Positions 27,402-35,776 of a stretch of 64,000 bases of DNA are shown one piece after another. The DNA is from an uncultured Candidatus Saccharibacteria bacterium (GTDB lineage Bacteria > Patescibacteriota > Saccharimonadia > Saccharimonadales > Saccharimonadaceae). The notes below the pieces were generated by a model. It worked only from the letters and a program-made list of their open reading frames with translations, was not told the DNA's origin and ran no database searches. The translations under genes and the position numbers were made by a program. Position 1 is the first letter of the stretch, and each line of letters opens with the position of its first letter. The stretch spans positions 7,393 to 71,392 of the forward strand of contig CAKMNX010000026.1 in assembly GCA_927910745.1 (NCBI GenBank), given 5' to 3'.

Positions 27402-28271
27402 CTATCGAGAACGATGGTGTGTTGTTGACTCAACCGCAGCATCAGCTGCTTTTCGTTTGGTCGAGCTAGAGTAGTCGGCACTCTTCTTAGCAATGTCTTC
27501 CGTTACTCCCGTCAGATAGCTACCTTCTGTTGGCGTCTTCAGACCGTCTGTGCCAGTACTGACAACATCTCGTAAGTCACTCCCGTCTTTCTTTACCCAA
27601 AATTGTGTTCGCTGGAGTTGCAGCCCTGGCTGCGCATTACCGTCTCTATCTATTACAAAATAGTTTGGAATCTTCTCTTTGTGAAACTTCGACCACTGCT
27701 CGGTCTTCGCGTTGTAAACATAGTACTCTACTGGTTCATTGGCTGATACAGGCTGAGTTGCTCTTTTGCCCACATTGGCAACCACAGGGTTAGAGATCGC
27801 AGTATAGAGTGATACACCCTTCTGGTCTGGCGCGTCACCCCTCTCAATAATAAAGATACCGCGCCCAATATTGATTTCATCTCCATTGCTCAAGGCTTGG
27901 TCTAGTTCCTTCCGGAAAGCTTGGTTTTCTTCATCAGTCAGCTTCTCCTCGCCAGGCAAAAGCTCCTCTGCTGATTGCTGTTCGGGTGATTGGGTTGGAG
28001 ATGCTGAGAACGATGGTATCTCCGTTGCTTTGTCAGTAGAGTGAGGTCGCTTAGGCTGGGAAGTCTTGTTGCGTGCTGGCGCTTTGATGGATGGATTTGC
28101 GGTTGCTGACGACGTTGCTTCGGCAGTGACAGCAGGTTGATCTGGTTGTGCTTCATTTCGTGGTGTTTCTGCAGAGCACGCCGCCGCACCAAATGCCAAA
28201 GCTAGGCCAGCACCTGCCCCAATAAGCTCTTTTGTCTTCTTCTTCACATTATCAGCTAATCGTTCGCCCAT
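27402..28271 (-). CDS. Lipoprotein, unknown
   Basis: 289 residues; GAGGAGGAAAG precedes the ATG. The N-terminus has a charged n-region and a hydrophobic core ending in the lipobox FGAAAC, so the protein is probably lipidated and anchored outside the membrane. Residues ~35-105 are a Ser/Pro/Thr/Gln-rich linker. The folded part (about 110-270) contains GDEINIGRGIFIIERGD, VEYYVYNAKTEQWSKF and TQFWVKKDGSDLRDVV; I do not recognise a domain. The next gene upstream on this strand (28373-30112) also has no known family. Confidence 0.65.
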   Translation of the reverse strand: MGERLADNVKKKTKELIGAGAGLALAFGAAACSAETPRNEAQPDQPAVTAEATSSATANPSIKAPARNKTSQPKRPHSTDKATEIPSFSASPTQSPEQQSAEELLPGEEKLTDEENQAFRKELDQALSNGDEINIGRGIFIIERGDAPDQKGVSLYTAISNPVVANVGKRATQPVSANEPVEYYVYNAKTEQWSKFHKEKIPNYFVIDRDGNAQPGLQLQRTQFWVKKDGSDLRDVVSTGTDGLKTPTEGSYLTGVTEDIAKKSADYSSSTKRKAADAAVESTTHHRSR

Positions 28272-28372
28272 TTTTCTTTCCTCCTCTTTCTCTGTATCAT
28301 CACTGGTGGATGATGCCTATTTTGGATTTATAATCTAAACTATACCGCACTTTGGTATATATAGCAACTAGC

Positions 28373-30112
28373 TTAGCTGGTGGTGCTTTCTTGGGCTGCG
28401 CTTGCTCCACCTTCGCGGCGGTTCACTACCTGTGCAGCTCTGTTCTCGTACGCTTGCTGGAATTTATGCTGGAGCACACGCTTGGCAGCATCATTGCGCA
28501 CGAGGTCATACATCGTCTGCGGGTCGTATGCATAGAGGGTAAGCACAAGCGCTTCGCCAGCAGACAGCAGCACACGAGTGCGCAGCTGTTTTTTGTTGAT
28601 GAGCCCAGCATGCCGAGCTTTGTTGAGGAATATCTCTAGGTCGTGCTGAGAAGCGTACTGGCTCCCCATCTCGGGCAAATCTTGAATAGGAAATACCTGC
28701 TTGTCTGCATTGTCGTCGGCACTATTTTCTCGCAAGCTATCGATCAGTGGCTGTGCAAGCTCTACAAGCTGCTCGATCTGGGCGCGTACTTCTGCACTGA
28801 GGGTAGCCTCTGCAGCGAGGAGGGCTTCTTGTTGTTCTTTGGCTTCTGCTGCTTGACGGTTCGCGGCAGCACGGACGGCTTCGAGAGCTCGCTTTGCCAG
28901 TGCATCATCGATGTCTGGCACGCTACTGGCCGAAGATTCATTTTCTGCGCTACCAGCGGCTGGCGATGCCTCGCTGTGAGTAGTGTTGGCTGCTTCATGC
29001 GCTGCAGCTGCAGTGTCATATAGCGTCCACCGAATCTGTTGTTTGGCGCGGCCACTTACTGGCATCTCTTCTGTTAGTCCTTGCATAGCAATGTCTGCCG
29101 ACACCGCTCGGTAGACATTGGTTGAATAGCCTCGCTGGCCGCGCTCATCTACAAGGTATCGCTGGCCGCGCTGGAGTACAAGACCACTACGTTCCAGCTC
29201 TTCTGTGATGATCATAGTGGGGTTATCTGATTTTTGTGCACTATACAGCAAGGCATTTGCTCGTCTATACCGCTCGAGCTTTGTTTGTACTTTGCTTGGA
29301 TCATAAATTGCATCACCTAGCTCTTGCACTGTCCACGCTTCGCCAGCAGACCCCACAAGTACCTCCGCTAGCCGCTGGCTGGCGTCTTTTTTGATAAACT
29401 CTGGTGGCATACGGCTACCATACCCCAGCTTGCTGCCTGAGTGTGATGTTCGGTCATCATCAGGGAAGACATCAATATACCCAGGCTCGTCCACCTCACC
29501 AGCCGATTGCGCCTTCTCGACCGCCTCTTTGCCCCAGATACGAATTGCTGTTTCGTCAGATATAACCGCCAAGGGTGGCTCCGTGAGGCCCATATAATAT
29601 GCCAGCTCAGCGTTGATCTCACCAATCCTATCTTTGACGATTTGGCGCCGCTGCTGTACGTCTTTGCCAAGCGGGGTTGCGTTATATATTTCATTAGCCT
29701 GCTCTGCTGCTTCATCGGGCGTCAATGGCGCATAGCCAAGACGCGTTGCAGCTTCCATCACTTCATCTTCTGCTTCATAACCGCCATCCTTCATTGCTTG
29801 CTCTTCTTCTCTGGCTATTTCGGCAAGCGTAGCCTCGCAGATTGCTCGCTCCTCTTGGTAGCGTTGGAGAACACCTGGTGGCACTGTACTCTTGTCGCAA
29901 GCCTGCACAAACTCCTCAAGCGCTTCTTGCTGGTCGTTTTTAATTATCGACTTGGCCCGCATATAAGTGTCCTTCTCGTGTTTTGATTTCTTCGCGTCAC
30001 GAAGGGCCAGCTTGAATTTTCTATGGAGTTTATTATCTTCTTTGATTGCAACTTCTATTCTTGTAGATGCATACTCGGGACGAGATGGCTGCTGGTCTAT
30101 AGATCTTTTCAT
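28373..30112 (-). CDS. Large cytoplasmic protein of unknown family
   Basis: ~579 residues from ATG 30112, with CGGAG upstream. No signal peptide or membrane segment. The N-terminal 210 residues are charged and helical (coiled-coil character, many Glu/Lys/Gln). A middle part (about 240-370) has a winged-helix-like pattern (RLAEVLVGSAGEAWTVQEL, then DAIYDPSKVQTKLERYRRAN) and a strand-rich VLQRGQRYLVDERGQRGYST. An Ala/Glu-rich linker follows (~385-470), then a C-terminal helical part. A DNA-binding role is possible from the winged-helix look but is inference. With the other unknown protein at 31495-33183 it flanks the malic enzyme gene. Confidence 0.6.
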   Translation of the reverse strand: MKRSIDQQPSRPEYASTRIEVAIKEDNKLHRKFKLALRDAKKSKHEKDTYMRAKSIIKNDQQEALEEFVQACDKSTVPPGVLQRYQEERAICEATLAEIAREEEQAMKDGGYEAEDEVMEAATRLGYAPLTPDEAAEQANEIYNATPLGKDVQQRRQIVKDRIGEINAELAYYMGLTEPPLAVISDETAIRIWGKEAVEKAQSAGEVDEPGYIDVFPDDDRTSHSGSKLGYGSRMPPEFIKKDASQRLAEVLVGSAGEAWTVQELGDAIYDPSKVQTKLERYRRANALLYSAQKSDNPTMIITEELERSGLVLQRGQRYLVDERGQRGYSTNVYRAVSADIAMQGLTEEMPVSGRAKQQIRWTLYDTAAAAHEAANTTHSEASPAAGSAENESSASSVPDIDDALAKRALEAVRAAANRQAAEAKEQQEALLAAEATLSAEVRAQIEQLVELAQPLIDSLRENSADDNADKQVFPIQDLPEMGSQYASQHDLEIFLNKARHAGLINKKQLRTRVLLSAGEALVLTLYAYDPQTMYDLVRNDAAKRVLQHKFQQAYENRAAQVVNRREGGASAAQESTTS

Positions 30113-30274
30113 TATCACTCCGTATTATGAGCCACTGCGGCTATGCAGGGCTCCTTGCTCGGTTTGTATCATGCATCATATAATAGCATTTGGCGCGAAA
30201 GTATTGCAATAACGGCTGTTTGTCCTCGTGCTACTCCTTTCTCTTTCTCGCCTGTGTGCGGTATACTAGAGTTT

Positions 30275-31408
30275 ATGGATTATAACAAACTTGCACTCGA
30301 CCTACACAAAAAATATAAGGGGAAAATCACCACCAGCCTGCGCGATAGTGATGAGCTAGACCGTGATAAACTCAGCAGCTACTACAGCCCCGGTGTGGGC
30401 GCAGTCAGTAAGGCGATTGCAGATGATCCTGCTACGCTGCCCATCTACACCTGGACGAATAACCTCGTGGCCGTCATTAGCGATGGTTCGGCCATCCTAG
30501 GCCTGGGCAACCTCGGCCCCAAGGCTGCAATGCCGGTAATGGAAGGTAAGGCGCTGTTGTTTAAGCACTTTGCTGGTGTGGATGCCGTGCCAATCGTGCT
30601 GGATGTGCACCAACCAGAGGAGATTATCGCTACAGTTAAGGCGATCGCACCAAGCTTTGGCGCGATTAACCTCGAGGATATCGCCGCGCCCAAGTGCTTC
30701 GAGATCGAGGAGCGCCTCAAGGCCGAGCTGGATATCCCCGTCTTCCACGACGACCAGCACGGTACGGCTGTGGTGGTACTGGCTGGGCTGATCAACGCCG
30801 CCAAGCTGACGGGCCGCAGCCTGGCTGATAGCAAATTCGTCGTGGTCGGCGCTGGCGCTGCTGGCACTGCTATCATCAAGCTGCTGCATACCTACGGCGC
30901 TCGGCATATCGTGGCGGTTGATAGCAAAGGCATCGTCGGTAGCCACCGCACCGACCTTAACGCCGAGAAAACTGCCTTGCTTACCTATGTTGATGCCGCG
31001 CAGCAGGGGTCGCTCGAAGACGCCATGGCCGGTGCTGATGTCTTCATTGGCGTATCGCGTGCAGGATTGCTAACTCCAGAGCTCGTCGGGATGATGGCCA
31101 CAGACCCGATTATCTTTGCTCTGGCCAATCCAGTGCCAGAAATCATGCCAGATAGTGCCAAAGCAGCCGGCGCTGCCGTCATCGCCACTGGCCGCAGCGA
31201 CTTCCCCAACCAAGTCAATAACGCCCTGGCCTTCCCCGGCATCTTCCGCGGCGCGCTCGATAATGGCGTGCAAAAAATCACCGACGAGCACAAACTTGCC
31301 GCCGCCCAGGCGCTGGCAGCGCTGGTCGATGAGCCCACAGCAGACTACGTCATCCCCTCGCCATTTGATGAGCGCGTGGTTGGGGCTGTGGCGAAGGTTA
31401 TTCGGTAG
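30275..31408 (+). CDS. NAD(P)-dependent malic enzyme
   Basis: Start at 30275 (MDYNKLALDL) after the leaderless promoter TATACT (30262-30267), 7 nt away. 377 residues, the short bacterial malic enzyme form. Motifs: SYYSPGVGAVSKAI, DGSAILGLGNLGPKAAMPV with the catalytic Lys region, INLEDIAAPKCFEIE, the metal-binding PVFHDDQHGTAVVVLAG, the Rossmann VVVGAGAAGTAI and ALANPVPEI. It converts malate to pyruvate and CO2, making NAD(P)H. A stand-alone malic enzyme is a recurring trait of Saccharibacteria, which lack a TCA cycle; it may supply reducing power or pyruvate from host malate (inference). No Shine-Dalgarno is present. Confidence 0.95.
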   Translation: MDYNKLALDLHKKYKGKITTSLRDSDELDRDKLSSYYSPGVGAVSKAIADDPATLPIYTWTNNLVAVISDGSAILGLGNLGPKAAMPVMEGKALLFKHFAGVDAVPIVLDVHQPEEIIATVKAIAPSFGAINLEDIAAPKCFEIEERLKAELDIPVFHDDQHGTAVVVLAGLINAAKLTGRSLADSKFVVVGAGAAGTAIIKLLHTYGARHIVAVDSKGIVGSHRTDLNAEKTALLTYVDAAQQGSLEDAMAGADVFIGVSRAGLLTPELVGMMATDPIIFALANPVPEIMPDSAKAAGAAVIATGRSDFPNQVNNALAFPGIFRGALDNGVQKITDEHKLAAAQALAALVDEPTADYVIPSPFDERVVGAVAKVIR

Positions 31409-31431
31409 GCGATCATCACATAGAAACTCTG

Positions 31432-31467
31432 CAAAAGGCCGATACTGACATGTACCAGCCTTTTGTA
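31432..31467 (+). terminator. Intrinsic terminator of the malic enzyme gene
   Basis: CAAAAGGC pairs with GCCTTTTG over an 18-nt loop, then TATTG. It lies 23 bp past the stop, and the A-rich/T-rich arms could serve both directions. Confidence 0.65.
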
Positions 31468-31494
31468 TTGGGCGCTATTTACTTTGGTAATACA

Positions 31495-33183
31495 TTAGAC
31501 TGACCCAGCGCCATTACCCCTGATGCGTTTGCGATCTTGCTGGGTAATGTGTTGCAGCATATCAAGCTGGTGCTGCTTATCACACGCACCGACAAAGAGC
31601 AGAGTATGCTTGATTCCGCGCTTTTTTAGCTGAGATCGCAGACGCCGATTCGGTATTTTGCCAACATTGACGTCCGCAACATAGACACGGATCACATTTC
31701 GGCTGACTGTTTTGTTATACCAGATCGTATGCGCTTTATATGGTGAGCTATGGCGTATATCATTGAGCCTGCTCATTGCGTGCGTCTGCTTAAGACCATG
31801 CTCATTAAGCGCTGCATCAGCATAATGCGTCAATCTACCAAGCACCTCACTGATGATACCCTGCTGTTTTTCTGCTGTTTCGTAGCCAGCCATCTGGTGC
31901 TCAATATCTTTGGCTGCTTTCGTTCGGCAGTCGAGCACAAGCACTCCAGACCCATTATCGACAAGTACATCAACTGGTGGTAAGCACTCGCCATCCTCCC
32001 CAAGCCACGGAGCAATCGCCGCATCCAACTGCACCTCTGTTATTGCTTGTTTTTGCTCATGTGGTTTGCTATGGCGCACTGCTTTGTGAGCTGGCTCAGC
32101 CGCTTGCGAAGTTGTCTCACGTGGCGGTTCGTCAAGCTGTGTAATGGCCGCGTGGTCGGTCTGGCAGCGCTCTGGTTGGTAACCATCAAGCTGTTGCTCG
32201 AGCCAGCGCAACGCATTGATAACCGCATTATCCGACTCGGTAGCAAGCTGCTGATGAATCGCCTGCTTCAGATCGTCACTCCAGAGCCGCTCAGCACACT
32301 CAAGGGCAAGATCATCAACGATTTCTTGGTCTGGCCGGTCATACCATTGATGTATTTGTCTTTGCAATTGTTTGATGACCGGCGCTTCGGTAGTGATATG
32401 CTGACTGAGCCTATATAACCGTTTGCTATAAACGAGCTGGAAATACTGATGAGCGTTGGCGACTGGTTTTGCCTGCGTATATAACGCCTCGTACTTACTA
32501 GCAAAGGCTGCAAGATATGGAGCTTGTGCACTGCATACATCATCGACCTCTGCCTGGCTCAGCTCGTATTGCTCGAGCGTGTGACGACCTGCGTCTATCG
32601 TTGAGCGTAATTGCTGAGTTGCTCTTTCGACAGCCTGCTGGGCAAACTGCTGATATACCTCTGCTGCCGTATGAGGATCAAGCTGCTTTTTGCGCCGCCA
32701 ATTCTTGACGGTCGGCACCGATACATCATACTGGCCGCTCCAATCAACCCCTCGACTGTCACCAAGAAAGATCGCTTCTATCGTTGCTAAATGCTCCAGC
32801 ACAACTTCTTCATACTGGTGCACTACCAAGTCTTTTGACCGTTCTTTTGCCTCTGGGTATAGCCGTTGGTTTGTAAATTTCCACGCGTCTTTATCGTGTG
32901 GGTTATTATTATAAATACGCGACATGAGATCAGTCAGATTGATCGGATCGATTCGATACTTACCAATGCTTGTCACCGCATCATCGAGAGATATAGCAAG
33001 ACCATTCTTAAAAGATCCGGTGTGTGCTGCCTTGCCGCCCATCTTTTCTAGGACGCTATTCATAACATCAAACGCCGCATAAATACACGCCCCTTTCTCG
33101 GTCAGCTCTTGTTCGCTACATTCCGCCACGGGTGGCTCTTGCGAAGGGTGATGTTCGCTCGATAATCGATTCGGCTTTAACAT
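31495..33183 (-). CDS. Large protein of unknown family with helix-turn-helix-like segment
   Basis: 562 residues, no signal peptide. A helix-turn-helix-like stretch (DVSVPTVKNWRRKKQLD, ~155-172) lies in the N-terminal half. The middle is helical (Gln, Ala, Glu rich). A polar Pro/Glu/Thr/Lys/Gln linker (~345-385) separates the C-terminal domain, where PPVDVLVDNGSGVLVLDCRT looks like two beta strands with Asp residues in the arrangement of PD-(D/E)xK nucleases, though the Lys is Arg here. WYNKTVSRNVIRVYVADVN follows. No family recognised. A GATAAT box lies just before the ATG. A nucleic-acid-handling role is a guess. Confidence 0.6.
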   Translation of the reverse strand: MLKPNRLSSEHHPSQEPPVAECSEQELTEKGACIYAAFDVMNSVLEKMGGKAAHTGSFKNGLAISLDDAVTSIGKYRIDPINLTDLMSRIYNNNPHDKDAWKFTNQRLYPEAKERSKDLVVHQYEEVVLEHLATIEAIFLGDSRGVDWSGQYDVSVPTVKNWRRKKQLDPHTAAEVYQQFAQQAVERATQQLRSTIDAGRHTLEQYELSQAEVDDVCSAQAPYLAAFASKYEALYTQAKPVANAHQYFQLVYSKRLYRLSQHITTEAPVIKQLQRQIHQWYDRPDQEIVDDLALECAERLWSDDLKQAIHQQLATESDNAVINALRWLEQQLDGYQPERCQTDHAAITQLDEPPRETTSQAAEPAHKAVRHSKPHEQKQAITEVQLDAAIAPWLGEDGECLPPVDVLVDNGSGVLVLDCRTKAAKDIEHQMAGYETAEKQQGIISEVLGRLTHYADAALNEHGLKQTHAMSRLNDIRHSSPYKAHTIWYNKTVSRNVIRVYVADVNVGKIPNRRLRSQLKKRGIKHTLLFVGACDKQHQLDMLQHITQQDRKRIRGNGAGSV

Positions 33184-33299
33184 GTGCTATTATCGTAGCA
33201 GAATATATGACAGGCGTCAAAGTTATGAGGCAGCACACCTCACTTGGTGTACAGGCATAATCTCATGAGAGAATATGCAGCAAGCGTGTACCACGGGTG

Positions 33300-34922
33300 C
33301 TATATCACCCGCCCAACTTCTTCCAGCGTTGTCTCGCCGCGCAGAGCAGCAAGGACACCGATTTGCTCGAGGGTAAGCATGCCTTCGCGCTGAGCGGCTT
33401 TTTCGATGACGTCGGGGTGAACATCAGTAAAGTCACCGCGGATGAACTTCTGAATACCTGGGGTGACGATAAGCTGCTCCATAATCACCATACGGCCCTT
33501 GTAGCCAAACGGCGCATCGTCGCTCGGCACTGGCCGCCAGAGCTTGAAGGTGTCGAGATCGGGATGCTCTACCTCTTCAGGAATATCAGCAAGGACTCGC
33601 TTGACATAGCTGCGCGTGGCATCGTCTGGCTCGTAGGCTTCCTTGGTTTCATCAACAAGGCGCCGCACCAAACGCTGCGCCACCACGAGGCGGATAGCGC
33701 TGGCAAAAATCGGATTCACACCAATGAGATCGATCATCCGGCTAAAGGCCGCGCTACTGCTATTGGCGTGGAAGCTCGACATCACCAAGTGGCCAGTAAT
33801 CGATGCTTGAATGGCTGTGCGCGCCGTATCGACATCGCGGATCTCACCCACCATCACAACGTCTGGATCGAGACGGAGCACACTGCGCAAGCCCTCGCCA
33901 AAGCTCCCACCGGCGCTCGTATTAATCGGGATCTGCGAGATGCCAGCCAAGCCATATTCGATTGGATCCTCTAGCGTAATGATCTTGCGGTCGGTCGTGT
34001 TGAGGGCATTGAGCATACTATAGAGCGTGGTAGACTTACCCGAGCCCGTTGGTCCGACCATCAGCACAAGGCCACGCGGATGACTCACAATTTCATCAAT
34101 CTGCTGGCGCTGCTTAGGCGGAATACCCAGCAAATCAAGATTGAGCAAGCTCTCGTCGAAGTTAAAGAGACGTAGCACGGCATCCTGCCCATACATGGTC
34201 GGCACAGTCTCAACGCGGATGTTGAGCAAATGCGTCGCATTGCCATGCGTTACATCCTTTTGGATGTGACCTGACTGCGGCTCCATCGAAGCACTCGATA
34301 CACCAGCACGGCTGGCGAGCTCACCCATGATCACGCGGTAGCGACTCCGGCTGATCGTCGCTACGGGATGGAGTGCACCATCGACACGGAGACGAATCCG
34401 GATATCATGACGCTCGTTCTCGATGTGGATGTCGCTCGCACCAAGCATATCCGCCTGGTTGATCAAAAAGTCGAAAACCTCCTCGCTACTGACTCGCCCA
34501 AGTGTCTGGCTCACCTCGGCAATGGTCTCGCTGTCGCCCGCTTTGGCAATCTTGATATCATCATAGACGATCTTCTTCGGTGGGTCGAAGCGGTTCATCA
34601 GTACGCGGTAGGCGCTGAGGCTAATCAGATAGAAATCGACAGGTAGCCCCCGATCTTGATAGGTACGCCGCGTCCGCTGGATAACCGACTGGGGTGTTTG
34701 TGTCGTAACAGCAAACTGATATGATTCCTGCTCATTGCCATCAGTCAGCGGCAGCATATAGAGGTTGTGCATCTCCTCAATCGTCATTAGGTCGCGTGCT
34801 AGTGGCAGTGTCTCCTCGATGGGGCGCATATCAAGGTATTTGAGGCCAAGAATGCGCGAGCGTTGCTCGGTCGACGCCTCATCTTGCTGGCGGCGACGTT
34901 GTTGGACTTCATCTTCATTCAT
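33300..34922 (-). CDS. pilB: Type IV pilus assembly ATPase (PilB/GspE family)
   Basis: Start at 34922 (MNEDEVQQRR), 7 nt after TACACT; a longer frame would run through the promoter. ~540 residues: N-terminal domain (to ~190), then the secretion ATPase core with Walker A GPTGSGKSTT, Asp box ITLEDPIEY, Walker B MVGEIRDVDTA and His box TGHLVMSSFHANSS. No tetracysteine zinc site is present in the C-terminal part, unlike many PilB. It powers pilin polymerisation at the inner face of the membrane. A pilin gene lies at 49484-49897. Type IV pili serve motility, host attachment and DNA uptake in Saccharibacteria (family knowledge). Confidence 0.9.
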   Translation of the reverse strand: MNEDEVQQRRRQQDEASTEQRSRILGLKYLDMRPIEETLPLARDLMTIEEMHNLYMLPLTDGNEQESYQFAVTTQTPQSVIQRTRRTYQDRGLPVDFYLISLSAYRVLMNRFDPPKKIVYDDIKIAKAGDSETIAEVSQTLGRVSSEEVFDFLINQADMLGASDIHIENERHDIRIRLRVDGALHPVATISRSRYRVIMGELASRAGVSSASMEPQSGHIQKDVTHGNATHLLNIRVETVPTMYGQDAVLRLFNFDESLLNLDLLGIPPKQRQQIDEIVSHPRGLVLMVGPTGSGKSTTLYSMLNALNTTDRKIITLEDPIEYGLAGISQIPINTSAGGSFGEGLRSVLRLDPDVVMVGEIRDVDTARTAIQASITGHLVMSSFHANSSSAAFSRMIDLIGVNPIFASAIRLVVAQRLVRRLVDETKEAYEPDDATRSYVKRVLADIPEEVEHPDLDTFKLWRPVPSDDAPFGYKGRMVIMEQLIVTPGIQKFIRGDFTDVHPDVIEKAAQREGMLTLEQIGVLAALRGETTLEEVGRVI

Positions 34923-34995
34923 CTTTCTTAGTGTAACAAAAAGCTCGTGGTAAATATAGAGGGTACATCCAAAGCACTTCAGGTATAATACAACT

Positions 34996-35532
34996 ATGCC
35001 AGAGATTATTGTTATCGCGCACAACATCCGCTCAACGCACAATGTCGGGGCGATCTTTCGTACCTGTGAAGGATTTGGTGTGCAGCGGCTTATCCTCAGT
35101 GGCTACACACCCTACCCCGATCTTGCCCTTCAGCCAACCCCACCGCACTGTGCCTACCAGCCTGAAGAGACAGTGCGAGCCGACCCACGGTTGCCGCACA
35201 TCCGCGAAAAGATCACCCAGCAAATCCACAAAACGGCGCTTGGTGCCGAAGCTCTCGTGCCGTTCGATTACCAGCCAGAGCTTGACCTTGAGCAGTTTGC
35301 TGGCTATCGCATTGTTGCGCTTGAGCAAGCTCCTACTTCTGTTTCTCTCCAGCAATATAAGCCACCAAGCAAGCTCGTCCTTTTGCTTGGCGAAGAAGTC
35401 CACGGCATTCCGGCCGAGACGCTCACGCTCGTGGATGACATTATCGAGATTCCGATGTATGGGCAAAAGGAGTCATTTAACGTATCAGTCGCAACCGGTA
35501 TTGCGCTCTATGCGCTCACAACTGCTGGATAG
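34996..35532 (+). CDS. SpoU/TrmH-family RNA methyltransferase
   Basis: 178 residues; TATAAT (34984-34989) sits 6 nt before the ATG, without a Shine-Dalgarno, so leaderless. SPOUT knot motifs: motif 1 HNIRSTHNVGAIFRTCEGFG (Asn and Arg for catalysis), motif 2 LVLLLGEEVHGIP (SAM pocket) and motif 3 IEIPMYGQKESFNVSVATGI. It methylates ribose 2'-O of a tRNA or rRNA; the target is not readable. The promoter region (34923-34995) is shared with divergent pilB. Confidence 0.9.
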   Translation: MPEIIVIAHNIRSTHNVGAIFRTCEGFGVQRLILSGYTPYPDLALQPTPPHCAYQPEETVRADPRLPHIREKITQQIHKTALGAEALVPFDYQPELDLEQFAGYRIVALEQAPTSVSLQQYKPPSKLVLLLGEEVHGIPAETLTLVDDIIEIPMYGQKESFNVSVATGIALYALTTAG

Positions 35533-35559
35533 TTACAGCGTCATATGTACCCATTTTGT

Positions 35560-35588
35560 TTGCGTTGTGGCAAATATCGGGTTATACT
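35560..35588 (+). promoter_or_regulatory. Promoter-like element before a candidate RNA
   Basis: TTGCGT (35560-35565), a 17-nt spacer and TATACT (35583-35588) form a good sigma70 promoter on the plus strand. No start codon with a sensible reading frame follows. Confidence 0.6.
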
Positions 35589-35594
35589 AGCAGT

Positions 35595-35775
35595 AGGTGG
35601 CACGACCAAGCCACCGCACACAGCTTGCCTGTGCTTGAGCTTATTTCCGCTCGCCTTGCAAGTATCTGGCCTCGCGCCACCCTGGTCGTAGACGCAATTG
35701 TTCGAAGTTTCTTTATAACACGCGCAATCTGCAGACTCCCAGGGTGGCGTGAGTCACCCCCCTCGCGGGGACGGC
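35595..35775 (+). ncRNA. Candidate structured small RNA, family unknown
   Basis: About 180 GC-rich bases between trmH and the convergent dnaE end. Successive helices are visible: GGTGGC/GCCACC (35596-35615), GCACA/TGTGC (35616-35634), GAGC/GCTC (35637-35652), an 11-bp helix CGCCACCCTGG/CCAGGGTGGCG (35675-35685 with 35739-35749) closing a 53-nt loop that contains TTCGAA, and CCCC-TCGC-GGGG (35759-35770). A promoter precedes it. I did not find signature sequences of SRP RNA, tmRNA or RNase P, and the clover-leaf of a tRNA is absent; a 6S-like RNA is possible. There is no T-rich terminator. Confidence 0.45.
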
Positions 35776-35776
35776 A

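Noticed and set aside
35700..35712. TTCGAA in the candidate RNA as a tRNA T-loop
   Set aside because: The flanking bases do not form a T-stem, and no acceptor or anticodon arms fit.
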